The notes under the pieces are model-generated. The model did not search any database. It was given only the letters and a program-made list of their open reading frames with translations, and was not told the origin of the DNA. Below, in pieces: positions 16,751 through 24,330 of a stretch of DNA of 64,000 nucleotides. The translations under genes were made by a program, and so were the position numbers. The DNA lies in assembly GCF_015163075.1 (NCBI RefSeq), contig NZ_JADDXU010000025.1, forward strand, positions 59,920-123,919, in the 5' to 3' direction. Origin of the DNA: Streptomyces justiciae. Its GTDB lineage: Bacteria; Actinomycetota; Actinomycetes; Streptomycetales; Streptomycetaceae. Positions within the stretch are counted from its first letter, which is position 1. Each line of letters opens with the position of its first letter.

Positions 16751-16927
16751 AGGTCCTCCATGCGCGCGCCGCCCCTTCGGTCACGGCTGATGCAGCCCGC
16801 GGCCGAAGGGAGCGTGACAGGCGAGGTGGGGGTGGGACGGAGATGACGGCGGCTATGCCGCGTCCACGGTCGTGGCGGTCGGGCGCAGACGCGTTCGTCT
16901 GTCGACGGCCGCTCGGGCCTCCGGCCT

Positions 16928-17380
16928 CTAGATCTGCTGCACCGCGGACAGTCTCCGAGCGCTTGACGGCACGGCGGCGAGCACCGGCCCGCCGAAGGCC
17001 CGCTGCGCCAAGTACCGTCCTGGAACGGCGGATTCGCCAACGGACACTGCAAAGCACGGTGGCGTCAGGACCGGTCCTTGCTGCGGCTGGCCGGATACGC
17101 AGTGCTCGTTCGGATGCGAGGAGCCATGCCCCTCACGCGGCTCACCTATCGCGGCCAGCCGGGACACGGCCGGCTCGTCGGCCACGCCGACGTCCGCGGC
17201 GACCGAGACGGCCGCGGGCCCTGTCACGCCGGTGACCAGGTGCCCTTCGGCGCTCTCGGCGTGGAGACCATGGGTGAGCACGAGGCCGAACAGCAGCACG
17301 GCCAGCGTCGACACCCGCAGCAACGGGCCCGCGGCAACGCGGACCCGCGGCACGCACAGGAGCGACCGGGCCGTAATCAT
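16928..17380 (-). CDS. Small membrane/secreted protein, DUF6153-like, second copy
   Basis: 150 residues from ATG 17380. Plan as in the copy 178 bases downstream: Arg-rich start, one hydrophobic segment (VSTLAVLLFGLVLTHGLHAE, near residues 23-42), then a His/Cys-containing part (EGHGSSHPNEHCVSG) and a tail ending QQI where the other ends WRI. No ribosome binding site precedes the ATG; a TAGTAT box ends six bases before it, as expected for a leaderless transcript. It is divergent from the copper chaperone gene. I do not know a function beyond the DUF6153-like resemblance. Confidence 0.6.
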   Translation of the reverse strand: MITARSLLCVPRVRVAAGPLLRVSTLAVLLFGLVLTHGLHAESAEGHLVTGVTGPAAVSVAADVGVADEPAVSRLAAIGEPREGHGSSHPNEHCVSGQPQQGPVLTPPCFAVSVGESAVPGRYLAQRAFGGPVLAAVPSSARRLSAVQQI

Positions 17381-17386
17381 GCCGTG

Positions 17387-17418
17387 ATACTAGCGGCTCA
17401 TGGGCCTGGGACCGTCAA
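17387..17418 (-). promoter_or_regulatory. Promoter for the second DUF6153-like gene, probably leaderless
   Basis: Reading on the minus strand, TTGACG (17418-17413) and TAGTAT (17392-17387) are separated by 20 bases, and the ATG starts seven bases after the -10. The spacing is long, so confidence is moderate. Confidence 0.45.
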
Positions 17419-17530
17419 CTCCCGCGCCACAGCGCAGCAACGCGCCACGACATGACCGATTTGCTTCGGCGAGGACTCCGGGCCCGTGTGCACGATGCCC
17501 CGCGACGGCGGCCGATCCGCACTTCATAAG

Positions 17531-17545
17531 TACCCCCAGGGGGTA
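17531..17545 (+). promoter_or_regulatory. CsoR/CstR-type operator B, before the copper chaperone
   Basis: TACCCCC-A-GGGGGTA, a perfect 7-bp dyad, 81 bases before the chaperone ATG. It shares GGGGGTATATGGTT (17539-17552) exactly with operator C near 20240, so operator and -10 region are conserved together. Confidence 0.75.
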
Positions 17546-17625
17546 TATGGTTACAGACGTCGGACGGAGCGGAGACAGCGCTCCTCCCGACCACAACCCA
17601 TGCACCGAGACCTGAGGATGAAGCC

Positions 17626-17922
17626 ATGACCGACCAGACGAACTCCGGCTCCTGCTGCTCCCCCGCGGGTTCCTGCCACTCCGGCACGACGACCGACGTC
17701 CAGGTCGGCGGGGTCAGCACCGTGTACAAGGTCGCCGGCATGACCTGCGGCCACTGCGAGGGCGCCGTCTCCCAGGAGATATCCGCGCTGGCCGGCGTCA
17801 CCTCGGTCACGGCCCTCGCCGCGTCCGGCGAGGTGACGGTCGTGTCCGCCGCCCCGCTCGACGAGGAGGCCGTCCGAGCCGCCGTCGACGAGGCGGGTTA
17901 CGAGCTCGTCGGCACGGCGTGA
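17626..17922 (+). CDS. Heavy-metal-associated (HMA) copper chaperone, CopZ-like
   Basis: 98 residues. The HMA domain (about residues 32-97) starts with VYKVAGMTCGHCEGAVSQEI, whose Cys41 and Cys44 form the Cu(I) site, and has the usual beta-alpha-beta-beta-alpha-beta order. An extra N-terminal arm carries three more cysteines (SGSCCSPAGSC, Cys10, 11 and 17), not found in standard CopZ, which could be a second metal site or a docking tail. CopZ proteins carry Cu(I) to P-type ATPases or to the CsoR repressor, but no CopA ATPase lies in this window. It is under operator B and ends at a strong terminator, so it is probably a single-gene unit. Confidence 0.92.
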   Translation: MTDQTNSGSCCSPAGSCHSGTTTDVQVGGVSTVYKVAGMTCGHCEGAVSQEISALAGVTSVTALAASGEVTVVSAAPLDEEAVRAAVDEAGYELVGTA

Positions 17923-17965
17923 GCAGCCCCGTCACCGACACCCGATGAACGTACACACATCCCTA

Positions 17966-17999
17966 CCGGGTGCCCTGCGTCAGACAGCAGGGCACCCGG
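17966..17999. terminator. Hairpin between convergent chaperone and TetR genes
   Basis: Perfect 13-bp stem, CCGGGTGCCCTGC at 17966-17978 with its complement at 17987-17999, eight-base loop. Confidence 0.85.
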
Positions 18000-18008
18000 C
18001 GCATGTGG

Positions 18009-18671
18009 TCAGCGGTTCCGCCCCGGACCGTAGTGACCGAGGAACATGTCCACTCCGCTGACGACGAGGCGGTCCGCGAGGTCGTCCTCGATGTGGGTGC
18101 CGTAGGTGCTGAAGACCATGTGAGGGAAGACCAGCAGCGCGTAGAACTGGATGATCGCGGTCTCCAGGTCGGGGATGACCAGCCGTCCCTGGTCCGCGAG
18201 TTCGCGCAGCGCGCCGGCGACGGCAGGGTGATGACTTTCCGGACCGTGCCCCTGCCAGCCCCGCCCGAGTTCGGGGAAGCGGTGATGCTCGGCGGCGACG
18301 AGATTGCGCAGGGCGGTGACGTCCTTGTTCGTCCTGACGGCGTGCACCCAGGCGCGGGCGGCCTCGATGAGGGCCGTCCGGAGATCCTCGGCCTCGGCCA
18401 GTCCTTCCAGCGCGGCCGATGAGGCGTGCCCGAGGGGCTCGTCCAGGGCGCTGCTGATGACCGCGCTGAACAGCGCTTCCTTGCTGCCGAAGTGGTTGTA
18501 GACGGTCACCTTGGACACGCCCGCCTCGGCGGCGATGGCGTCCATGCCGACGCCGAAGCCGTCCCGCAGGAAGAGTTCGCGGGCGGCCCGGACGATGGCC
18601 CGCCGCTTGAGTTCGGCGCGGGGGCCGCTGGGGGGCTGCTTGACGCTGTCCACGCTCATGGCCTTGATCAT
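18009..18671 (-). CDS. TetR-family regulator, divergent to an MFS pump
   Basis: 220 residues from ATG 18671; a second in-frame ATG at 18659 is about equally likely. The N-terminal DNA-binding domain is typical (RRAIVRAARELFLRDGFGVG, then AGVSKVTVYNHFGSKEALFS), followed by an all-helical ligand domain of the TetR_C type. It is divergent to a DHA2-type drug pump with dyads between the genes, the classic layout of a repressor that is released by a pump substrate. Nothing links it directly to the metal genes around it. Confidence 0.9.
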   Translation of the reverse strand: MIKAMSVDSVKQPPSGPRAELKRRAIVRAARELFLRDGFGVGMDAIAAEAGVSKVTVYNHFGSKEALFSAVISSALDEPLGHASSAALEGLAEAEDLRTALIEAARAWVHAVRTNKDVTALRNLVAAEHHRFPELGRGWQGHGPESHHPAVAGALRELADQGRLVIPDLETAIIQFYALLVFPHMVFSTYGTHIEDDLADRLVVSGVDMFLGHYGPGRNR

Positions 18672-18683
18672 AGCAATCGACTG

Positions 18684-18725
18684 AACTGAACAGTTGAGTT
18701 CACATGAACTGCACCGTACAGTTCA
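18684..18725. promoter_or_regulatory. TetR operators and pump promoter
   Basis: TGAACTG-N7-CAGTTCA (18705-18725) is a perfect 7-bp dyad. AACTG-AA-CAGTT (18684-18695) is a second, shorter one. On the plus strand TTGAGT (18694-18699) and TACAGT (18717-18722) are 17 bases apart, a plausible promoter for the pump whose -10 lies inside the larger dyad, so binding would block it. Confidence 0.7.
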
Positions 18726-18777
18726 GCCAGAGCCGCATGCTTCCGCAAGCTCATGACCACAGCGACAAGGACGGATC

Positions 18778-20211
18778 ATGACCCATCCATCAACGAGCAC
18801 CGGCCACATCTCGGACTCTCGCCACCCGCCGGCCGATCCGCGCCGCTGGGCGGCTCTCGCTGTCATCTGTGTCGCGCAGTTCATGCTGATCCTCGACGTC
18901 ACCGTCGTGAATGTCGCGCTGCCCGACATGGCCGCCGACCTCCAGCTGGACCGGGCGACGCTGACCTGGGCGGTCACGGCGTACACCCTGTGCTTCGGCG
19001 GTCTGATGCTGCTCGGCGGTCGTCTCGCCGACGCGTTCGGGGCCCGCCGTACGCTCCTCGCCGGGCTCGCCCTGTTCACCGCCGCGTCGCTGGTCACTGG
19101 GCTCGCCGACAGCGCGGCGATGCTGCTGAGCGGGCGGATCACCCAGGGCGTCGGTGCCGCGCTGCTCTCCCCCGCGGCGCTGTCGATCGTCACGACCACC
19201 TTCCACGGCGCCGAACGCAACAAGGCCCTGGGCGTGTGGGCGGCGATCGGCGGCTCGGGCGCGGCGGCCGGGGTGCTGATCGGCGGCGCGCTGACCGACG
19301 GCCCGGGCTGGCAGTGGGTGTTCTACGTCAACGTGCCCATCGGCCTGGCCGTACTCACGGTGTTGCCCGCGCTCGTCCCGGCCCGGGCCCCGCAACCGGC
19401 CCGGCTCGACATACCCGGCGCGCTCCTGGTCACCGCCGGCACCGGCTCGCTGATCTACGGCCTGGTGAAGGCGGGGGACGCGGGCTGGGGCGGAACGGCC
19501 ACGCTCGTGCCCTTGGCTGCCGCGGTGGTGCTGTACGCGGGGTTCGCCGTCGCCGAGCGGGTCGGCCGGGCCCCGCTGATGGACCTGCGGATGTTCACCC
19601 GGCGCCCGGTGCTGGCGGGAGCGTTCCTGATGCTGATCGCCACCGCGCTGCTGATCGCGTACTTCTTCCTCGGCTCGGTCCATCTCCAGCACGTCCGGGG
19701 CTTCAGCCCGCTGAGGACCGGTCTGCTGTTCCTGCCGGTGGCCGTGGCCACCGGCATCGGGGCCCACCTCGCCTCCCGGCTCGTCGGCCGGGTCGGCAGC
19801 CGCGCGGTCGCCGTGACCGGCATGGCGATCGCCACCGCCGGCTCCGTGCCGCTGACCCGGCTGTCCGCGGACGGCAGTGTGTACACGGGTCTGCTGCCCG
19901 GCTTCGTCGTCGCCTCCTTCGGCCTCGGTGCCGTCTTCGTCACCGCCACCACCACCGCGCTCGGCATGGTCGACCACCACGAGGCGGGCCTCGCCTCCGG
20001 AGTCGTCAACACCTTCCACGAGGTGGGCGGTTCGATCGGGGTGGCGGTCGTCTCGACGATCGCCGCCTCGGGCTTCGAGTCCGGTTCGGTCGACGGCTTC
20101 ACGGACGCCTTCACCGTCTGCGCGACGGCGGCGGCCGTGAGCGCCGTAGTGGCCCTGGGGCTGGTGCCGGGCGGCAAGCCGCAGCTGACCGGAGGGCCGC
20201 ACGTGCACTGA
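18778..20211 (+). CDS. MFS drug exporter, DHA2 / EmrB-QacA type
   Basis: 477 residues with about 14 membrane segments. Motifs: LDVTVVNVALPDMAADLQLD (motif D1, with the conserved Asp in helix 1), GGRLADAFGARRTLLAG (motif A), and WAAIGGSGAAAGVLIGGALT (motif C of antiporters). Proteins of this type expel drugs and cationic or hydrophobic toxins by proton antiport. It is controlled in all likelihood by the divergent TetR gene. AAGGA stands seven bases before the ATG. Confidence 0.93.
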   Translation: MTHPSTSTGHISDSRHPPADPRRWAALAVICVAQFMLILDVTVVNVALPDMAADLQLDRATLTWAVTAYTLCFGGLMLLGGRLADAFGARRTLLAGLALFTAASLVTGLADSAAMLLSGRITQGVGAALLSPAALSIVTTTFHGAERNKALGVWAAIGGSGAAAGVLIGGALTDGPGWQWVFYVNVPIGLAVLTVLPALVPARAPQPARLDIPGALLVTAGTGSLIYGLVKAGDAGWGGTATLVPLAAAVVLYAGFAVAERVGRAPLMDLRMFTRRPVLAGAFLMLIATALLIAYFFLGSVHLQHVRGFSPLRTGLLFLPVAVATGIGAHLASRLVGRVGSRAVAVTGMAIATAGSVPLTRLSADGSVYTGLLPGFVVASFGLGAVFVTATTTALGMVDHHEAGLASGVVNTFHEVGGSIGVAVVSTIAASGFESGSVDGFTDAFTVCATAAAVSAVVALGLVPGGKPQLTGGPHVH

Positions 20212-20227
20212 CGGGAAAGCCTGGCGC

Positions 20228-20246
20228 TATACCCCTGGGGGGTATA
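20228..20246 (+). promoter_or_regulatory. CsoR/CstR-type operator C, before the DUF4396 gene
   Basis: TATACCCC-TGG-GGGGTATA, a perfect 8-bp dyad, 61 bases before the DUF4396 start. It is the best match in the window to known CsoR-family operators. Confidence 0.8.
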
Positions 20247-20307
20247 TGGTTCATGCCTGTGAGGCCCGAGAAGCCGGGCCACTCCTGAGGACATGGGGGA
20301 CGAGATC

Positions 20308-20838
20308 ATGGACCACACCGCGCACCACGCCGGCACCGCGCACGACCACGGCACGCACGAGGGCCACGACAGCCATGACCACCACGGTCACGGCGGACAT
20401 GGTGGAACATCCTGGGCGATGGCCGCGAAGGCAACGCTCCACTGCCTCACCGGCTGCGCCATCGGTGAGATCCTCGGCATGGTCGTCGGCACCGCCCTGA
20501 GCTGGGGCAACGTACCGACCATGATCCTGGCGATCGCGCTCGCGTTCGTGTTCGGGTACTCGTTCACCCTCCTGGCGGTCCGCCGGGCCGGCCTGGACCT
20601 GAAGACCGCTCTCAAGGTCGCGCTCGCCGCGGACACCGTCTCCATCGCCGTGATGGAACTGGTCGACAACGCCATCATCGCCATCACGCCCGGCGCGATG
20701 GACGCCCACCTCTCCGAGGGCCTGTTCTGGTACGCCCTGCTCGGCGGCTTCGCGGTCGCGTTCCTGATCACCACCCCGGTCAACAAGTGGATGATCGGCC
20801 GCGGCAAGGGCCACGCCGTCGTGCACGCCTACCACTGA
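20308..20838 (+). CDS. DUF4396 membrane protein with His-rich N-terminus
   Basis: 176 residues from ATG 20308, preceded by GGGGGA at a seven-base distance; ATG 20293 would also fit but has poor spacing. The first 35 residues hold more than ten histidines (for example HEGHDSHDHHGHGGHGG). The DUF4396 membrane part follows with four helices, opening with ATLHCLTGCAIGEILGMVVG, which has two cysteines and a His in the first helix. Family members occur in metal-stress loci but have no assigned activity that I know of. Under operator C it should be induced with the chaperone and the permease. Cu or another soft metal is the likely ligand. A strong terminator follows. Confidence 0.85.
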   Translation: MDHTAHHAGTAHDHGTHEGHDSHDHHGHGGHGGTSWAMAAKATLHCLTGCAIGEILGMVVGTALSWGNVPTMILAIALAFVFGYSFTLLAVRRAGLDLKTALKVALAADTVSIAVMELVDNAIIAITPGAMDAHLSEGLFWYALLGGFAVAFLITTPVNKWMIGRGKGHAVVHAYH

Positions 20839-20859
20839 CCACGGCCGGACCAGCACGAC

Positions 20860-20901
20860 CATGCCGGGGGCGCCCCAGAACATCGGGGCGCCCCCGGCAT
20901 G
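20860..20901 (+). terminator. Very strong hairpin after the DUF4396 gene
   Basis: Perfect 17-bp stem: 20860-20876 (CATGCCGGGGGCGCCCC) and 20885-20901, eight-base loop. It isolates the metal island from the tyrosinase operon. Confidence 0.9.
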
Positions 20902-20975
20902 TTGCGGTAAAGGCGCAGGCCCTCGTTCAGACGTCCCCGGTCGCGTGGACGGACGACGGATTCAACGCTGGACAC

Positions 20976-21503
20976 ATGACCCCATCCCCAGCCGCAACCA
21001 GCACGGCCGCCCTCACCAAGGGGGGAGCCTCGCTGGTGGACCTGCTCGTCGACGCTCCCGAGATACGGATCGCCGTCACCGGCCCCCGGATGCTCATCGA
21101 GCAGCTGACCCTGCTCACCACCCTCTCCCCCTTCGACGGCTGCACCGCCCCCCGCCTCCAGGAACTCGCCGACACCCTGGAAGGAAGCATCCACTGCGGC
21201 CTGGTCGGCGTGGAGCCCGCGCAGATCGACGTCGCGTCGAACCGCTCCGGCGTACTGCTCCAGATCGATCTGGGACCCGCGAGCATGTACCAGAGCGAGC
21301 TGACGCTGCGGACGAAGACCGGTGAGACGCTGCGCGCGCTGATCAGCCGGCTGCTGAGCGACGATCCCGGCCGCCCGTTCTTCGCGGGCCTGTTCGCCGT
21401 GCCCGCCACCGGCCACCTCGAACACCAGCATCCGCCCGGCGATGAACCCCCTCAGCCCGGTCACGACCACCAGGGCGGAGGGCACAGCCATGGACATCCG
21501 TAA
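20976..21503 (+). CDS. Unrecognised protein with His-rich tail, overlapping the tyrosinase gene
   Basis: 175 residues from ATG 20976; the ribosome binding site is weak. Residues about 18-140 look like a small alpha/beta domain (SLVDLLVDAPEIRIAVTGPR through TLRALISRLLSDDP). The tail from about 148 is rich in His, Pro and Gly (HLEHQHPP, HDHQGGGHSHGHP). I do not recognise the family. It is not a MelC1-type caddie: there is no signal peptide and no similarity in layout. Its last 14 bases overlap the tyrosinase start, so the two are made together. The His tail is a natural candidate for copper delivery to the tyrosinase, which is inference. Confidence 0.7.
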   Translation: MTPSPAATSTAALTKGGASLVDLLVDAPEIRIAVTGPRMLIEQLTLLTTLSPFDGCTAPRLQELADTLEGSIHCGLVGVEPAQIDVASNRSGVLLQIDLGPASMYQSELTLRTKTGETLRALISRLLSDDPGRPFFAGLFAVPATGHLEHQHPPGDEPPQPGHDHQGGGHSHGHP

Positions 21504-22560
21504 GAACGCCGTCGACCTCACCCCCCAGGAACGAGACCGCTTCCTGGAGGCCGTCATCCGCCTCAAGCACCGGCCCGCCCCGTCGGGCCCCGCGGGCGTG
21601 AGCGTCTACGACCAGTTCGTCGCCCTGCACACCGCGGTCATGACCGTCCTCCCGCCGGGATCGCCCCCGAACCCGCCCGTCAACTACGCCCACTGGAACA
21701 TCGGGTTCTGTGCCTGGCACCGCCAGTACGTCAGACAGTTCGAGAAGGCGCTCCAGGCCGAGGTGCCCGGCGTCACCGTGCCGTACTGGGACTGGACCGA
21801 TCACACAGGTGCCCTCGACAAGCTGTTCACCGGCGATTTCCTGGGCTCCCTCAACCCGGGCGCCCCCAAACCGCTCACCGACAGCGTGCTGCGCAGCCCG
21901 GTCCCGCCGGCCGAGCGCCCGGCCTGGTGGCCGACCGACATCGCGGGAGCGAAGGGCTTCCCGGTCCACCCCCTTCTCACAGAGGGCTTCGGGACCAGAC
22001 TGGCCCGGGGCAGAGGCGCACTGACCTGGCCCCCGGGGAAGGCCCAGATCGCCCAACTCGAACAGCTCGTGCTGCAACAGCCCGGCGTGCACCCTTTCTG
22101 GTTCTTCTGGGCCGCGCTGGAAGAGGGCTTCATGGCTCAAGCCGCCAACGGGGCGCAGGTGTTCACGCCCACCCACAACACCGGGCACAACTTCATCGGC
22201 GGCCACATGTCCGGCGGCTTCTCGCCCAACGACCCGGTCTTCTGGCTCCATCACGCCAACGTCGACCGCCTGTGGGCCAGTTGGCAGACCCGGCGCCTCG
22301 CCGCCGTCCCCGGCTCGAAGCCGAAGGACCACTATCCTCCGCCGCAGCAGCTCTCCCCGTCCACCAACAAACCACAGCCACCCGGCCACGGCCTCAACGA
22401 CAAGATGTGGCCCTGGGTGGGCACGACGCCCGGCTACGACACGGCCCAGCCACCCCAACTCAAGGCGCTCCTAACGGACTTCACCGGCGACGACGCCGTG
22501 ACCGTGCTCGACGTACTCGACACGCAGACCATGGACACCGAGGGCTACCACTACGCCTGA
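21490..22560 (+). CDS. Tyrosinase / polyphenol oxidase family protein (type-3 dicopper)
   Basis: 356 residues. CuA ligands are His47 (VALHTAVM), His68 (NYAHWN) and His77 (WHRQYVRQFE). CuB ligands are His229 and His233 (THNTGHNFIGG) and the HH pair at 254-255 (DPVFWLHHANVDRLW). It is longer than the Streptomyces melanin enzyme MelC2 (about 273 residues), has a large insert between the two copper sites, and a C-terminal extension. No signal peptide. The family oxidises phenols or o-aminophenols to quinones. Its upstream partner carries a His-rich tail and overlaps by 14 bases. Nearness to the metal-responsive genes may be chance. Confidence 0.92.
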   Translation: MDIRKNAVDLTPQERDRFLEAVIRLKHRPAPSGPAGVSVYDQFVALHTAVMTVLPPGSPPNPPVNYAHWNIGFCAWHRQYVRQFEKALQAEVPGVTVPYWDWTDHTGALDKLFTGDFLGSLNPGAPKPLTDSVLRSPVPPAERPAWWPTDIAGAKGFPVHPLLTEGFGTRLARGRGALTWPPGKAQIAQLEQLVLQQPGVHPFWFFWAALEEGFMAQAANGAQVFTPTHNTGHNFIGGHMSGGFSPNDPVFWLHHANVDRLWASWQTRRLAAVPGSKPKDHYPPPQQLSPSTNKPQPPGHGLNDKMWPWVGTTPGYDTAQPPQLKALLTDFTGDDAVTVLDVLDTQTMDTEGYHYA

Positions 22561-22597
22561 GCACGACCACCGACCCGTCGATGGACAGGAGCAAGCC

Positions 22598-22948
22598 ATG
22601 ATCAACGGTGCGCATGTCATCGTCTACAGCCAGGACGCCGAGAAGGACCGTGCCTTCATCCGTGACGTCCTCGGCTTTCCCGGCGTCGATGCGGGCGGCG
22701 GGTGGCTCATCTTCAAGCTGCCCCCGGCCGAAGTCGCCGTACACCCGACCGATGGCCCGCCTCAGCACGAGTTCTACCTGATGTGCGCCGACCTTGATGC
22801 CCAGCTCGACGAGTTCCGCGCCCAGGGCGTAGAGGTCACCCGCCCGATCAGCGAAGAGCGCTGGGGCAGGCTGACGGCGGTCCGGCTCCCGAGCGGCGCC
22901 GAACTTCCGCTGTACCAACCGCTGCATCCCATCGCCCACAGTTTGTAA
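22598..22948 (+). CDS. VOC-family (glyoxalase / dioxygenase fold) protein
   Basis: 116 residues, a single VOC domain of two beta-alpha-beta-beta-beta modules: HVIVYSQDAEKDRAFIRDVL at the start and HEFYLMCADLDAQLDEFRAQ in the middle. AGGAGCAAG precedes the ATG. Potential metal ligands include His7 and Glu61-type positions, but I cannot fix them. Members include glyoxalases, antibiotic-binding proteins and ring-cleaving enzymes, so the role stays open. It follows the tyrosinase by 37 bases and may share its transcript. Confidence 0.85.
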   Translation: MINGAHVIVYSQDAEKDRAFIRDVLGFPGVDAGGGWLIFKLPPAEVAVHPTDGPPQHEFYLMCADLDAQLDEFRAQGVEVTRPISEERWGRLTAVRLPSGAELPLYQPLHPIAHSL

Positions 22949-23056
22949 CCCCGGCCGGCGACCGCCGTGCACGCTCGATGCGTACCGTACGTACAATTTG
23001 GACCCGAACGGTAATCGTGAGGACTCGTGACCCGCGGGTCCGAAGGGAGCGTGCCC

Positions 23057-23629
23057 GTGCCCGGCCACCGATCCATCACCGAGGCCGAGAAGCTGGCGGA
23101 GGCCAAGCTCGGCGGTATCCCCATCCGGCATGAGCAGATGGCCGTGGTCGCCAACATCTACCGTGCCGCCTCGGCTGTACGGCAGCACCTGGAGAACTCG
23201 GTGCTGCGCGGCGTCGATCTGACGTGGACCGCGTTCGTGGTGCTCTGGGTCGTCTGGATCTGGGGGGAGTCGGAGACGCGGCATGTGGCCGAGGAGGCCG
23301 GGATCTCCAAGGGGACGCTCACGGGAGTCGCCCGGACGCTGGAGGGGCGGGGGCTGATACAGCGTGCGGACCATCCGAGCGACGGACGGCTGGTGCTGCT
23401 CAGTCTGACCGAGGAGGGGCAGCAGCTCATGCAGCGCGTCTTCCCGGCGTTCAACGACGAAGAGGCCTTCGTCACGGAGCAGCTCAGCGACGAGGAGTGC
23501 CGCTCCGTCGCCGACGGGCTGCGGCGGGTCGTGCTCCAGGTGGAGGGCAGTGGAGAGGAGCGCCGGCAGGCCCTCCTCGGGGGCGCCGCGCCCGCACCTC
23601 GTCGTAGCGGCCGCCGCCGTAAGGCCTGA
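23057..23629 (+). CDS. MarR-family transcriptional regulator
   Basis: 190 residues from GTG 23057, chosen because AAGGGAG stands seven bases before it; GTG 23027 would add ten residues. Winged-helix core: TAFVVLWVVWIWGESETRHV, AEEAGISKGTLTGVARTLEG and the wing RADHPSDGRLVLLSLTEEG. MarR proteins usually sense phenolic or aromatic compounds, which fits the catabolic island that begins next door. A TACAAT box at 22992-22997 could be its -10. The C-terminus is Arg/Ala-rich. It is convergent with the TetR gene, 16 bases apart. Confidence 0.88.
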   Translation: MPGHRSITEAEKLAEAKLGGIPIRHEQMAVVANIYRAASAVRQHLENSVLRGVDLTWTAFVVLWVVWIWGESETRHVAEEAGISKGTLTGVARTLEGRGLIQRADHPSDGRLVLLSLTEEGQQLMQRVFPAFNDEEAFVTEQLSDEECRSVADGLRRVVLQVEGSGEERRQALLGGAAPAPRRSGRRRKA

Positions 23630-23645
23630 GCAACCGGCACGCCGG

Positions 23646-24221
23646 TCATGTCTGCTTGCGGTGCGCCGCGAGCAAGCGTTGCAGTACCGCGACGCCTTCC
23701 TTGGTGCGGGCCGGGGTGCCCGCCGTGACCTGGTGGAAGACCAGGCCGTCCAGGGCCGCGAAGACCACCTCCGCCATCTCCTGCGGTACGTCGAAGCAGG
23801 CCAGCGCCTCGCGGACGGCGTCGCGGTAGGCGTCGTAGAGCGTCTCGACGTGGTGCCGCAGCTCCGGTCTGCGGTTCGCTTCGAGTTTGAGTTCGTACTG
23901 GAACGCCTGTAGGTCCGGGTCGGCCGCGATGAAGTCGGCGAGGGGCGCGGCGAAGTCCTCGAGCCTGCCGCTGGCGGGGACGAGCGAGGACGTCTCGATG
24001 CTCCGCTCGACGCACCACTGGAGTGCCTGTTCGAGCAGGGTGTCGCGGGAGCCGAAGTGGTGGGCGACCAGCCCGTGCGTGACACCGGCCTCCGCGGCGA
24101 CGGAGCGGTACGTCAGTTTCCGCAGGCCGCCGCGGGCCACCACCCGGACCGCCGCGGCGAGCAGCGCCTCGCGCCCCTCGCCGTAGCCCGGCCGGGCGTC
24201 CTCCCCCGTGTCGGCGGTCAT
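23646..24221 (-). CDS. TetR-family regulator 1 of the catabolic island
   Basis: 191 residues from ATG 24221 with AGGAGGAG upstream. The DNA-binding domain (GREALLAAAVRVVARGGLRK, then AGVTHGLVAHHFGSRDTLL) is almost identical to that of TetR regulator 2 near 34 kb. The recognition helix THGLV-HHFGSRD is the same, so both should read the same DNA. The C-terminal ligand domains are also related. It is divergent to the gcvT-purU-folD operon, and a TATCC-N4-GGATA dyad lies in the gap over the operon's promoter. Probable role: repressor of one-carbon and ring-cleavage genes, relieved by a pathway intermediate. Confidence 0.92.
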   Translation of the reverse strand: MTADTGEDARPGYGEGREALLAAAVRVVARGGLRKLTYRSVAAEAGVTHGLVAHHFGSRDTLLEQALQWCVERSIETSSLVPASGRLEDFAAPLADFIAADPDLQAFQYELKLEANRRPELRHHVETLYDAYRDAVREALACFDVPQEMAEVVFAALDGLVFHQVTAGTPARTKEGVAVLQRLLAAHRKQT

Positions 24222-24265
24222 CGGCCTCCTCCTCGCGTGCGGTCCATGCCCTCCAAACTATCCTA

Positions 24266-24288
24266 TTGACAAGTTATCCAGATGGATA
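24266..24288 (+). promoter_or_regulatory. Promoter of gcvT-purU-folD with TATCC-N4-GGATA operator
   Basis: TTGACA at 24266-24271 is a perfect -35. The operator TATCC-AGAT-GGATA (24275-24288) starts four bases later and fills the spacer, so a bound repressor would exclude RNA polymerase. The same operator occurs at 33528 and 40034. An extra CTATCC half-site is at 24258. Confidence 0.75.
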
Positions 24289-24330
24289 GATTCTCGCTGC
24301 ATCGCGCATCCCCTCTCCCCTGGAGCCCTC

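Noticed and set aside
21490..22560. Calling the tyrosinase melC2
   Set aside because: It is about 80 residues longer than MelC2, has no MelC1 partner, and has a different insert between copper sites.
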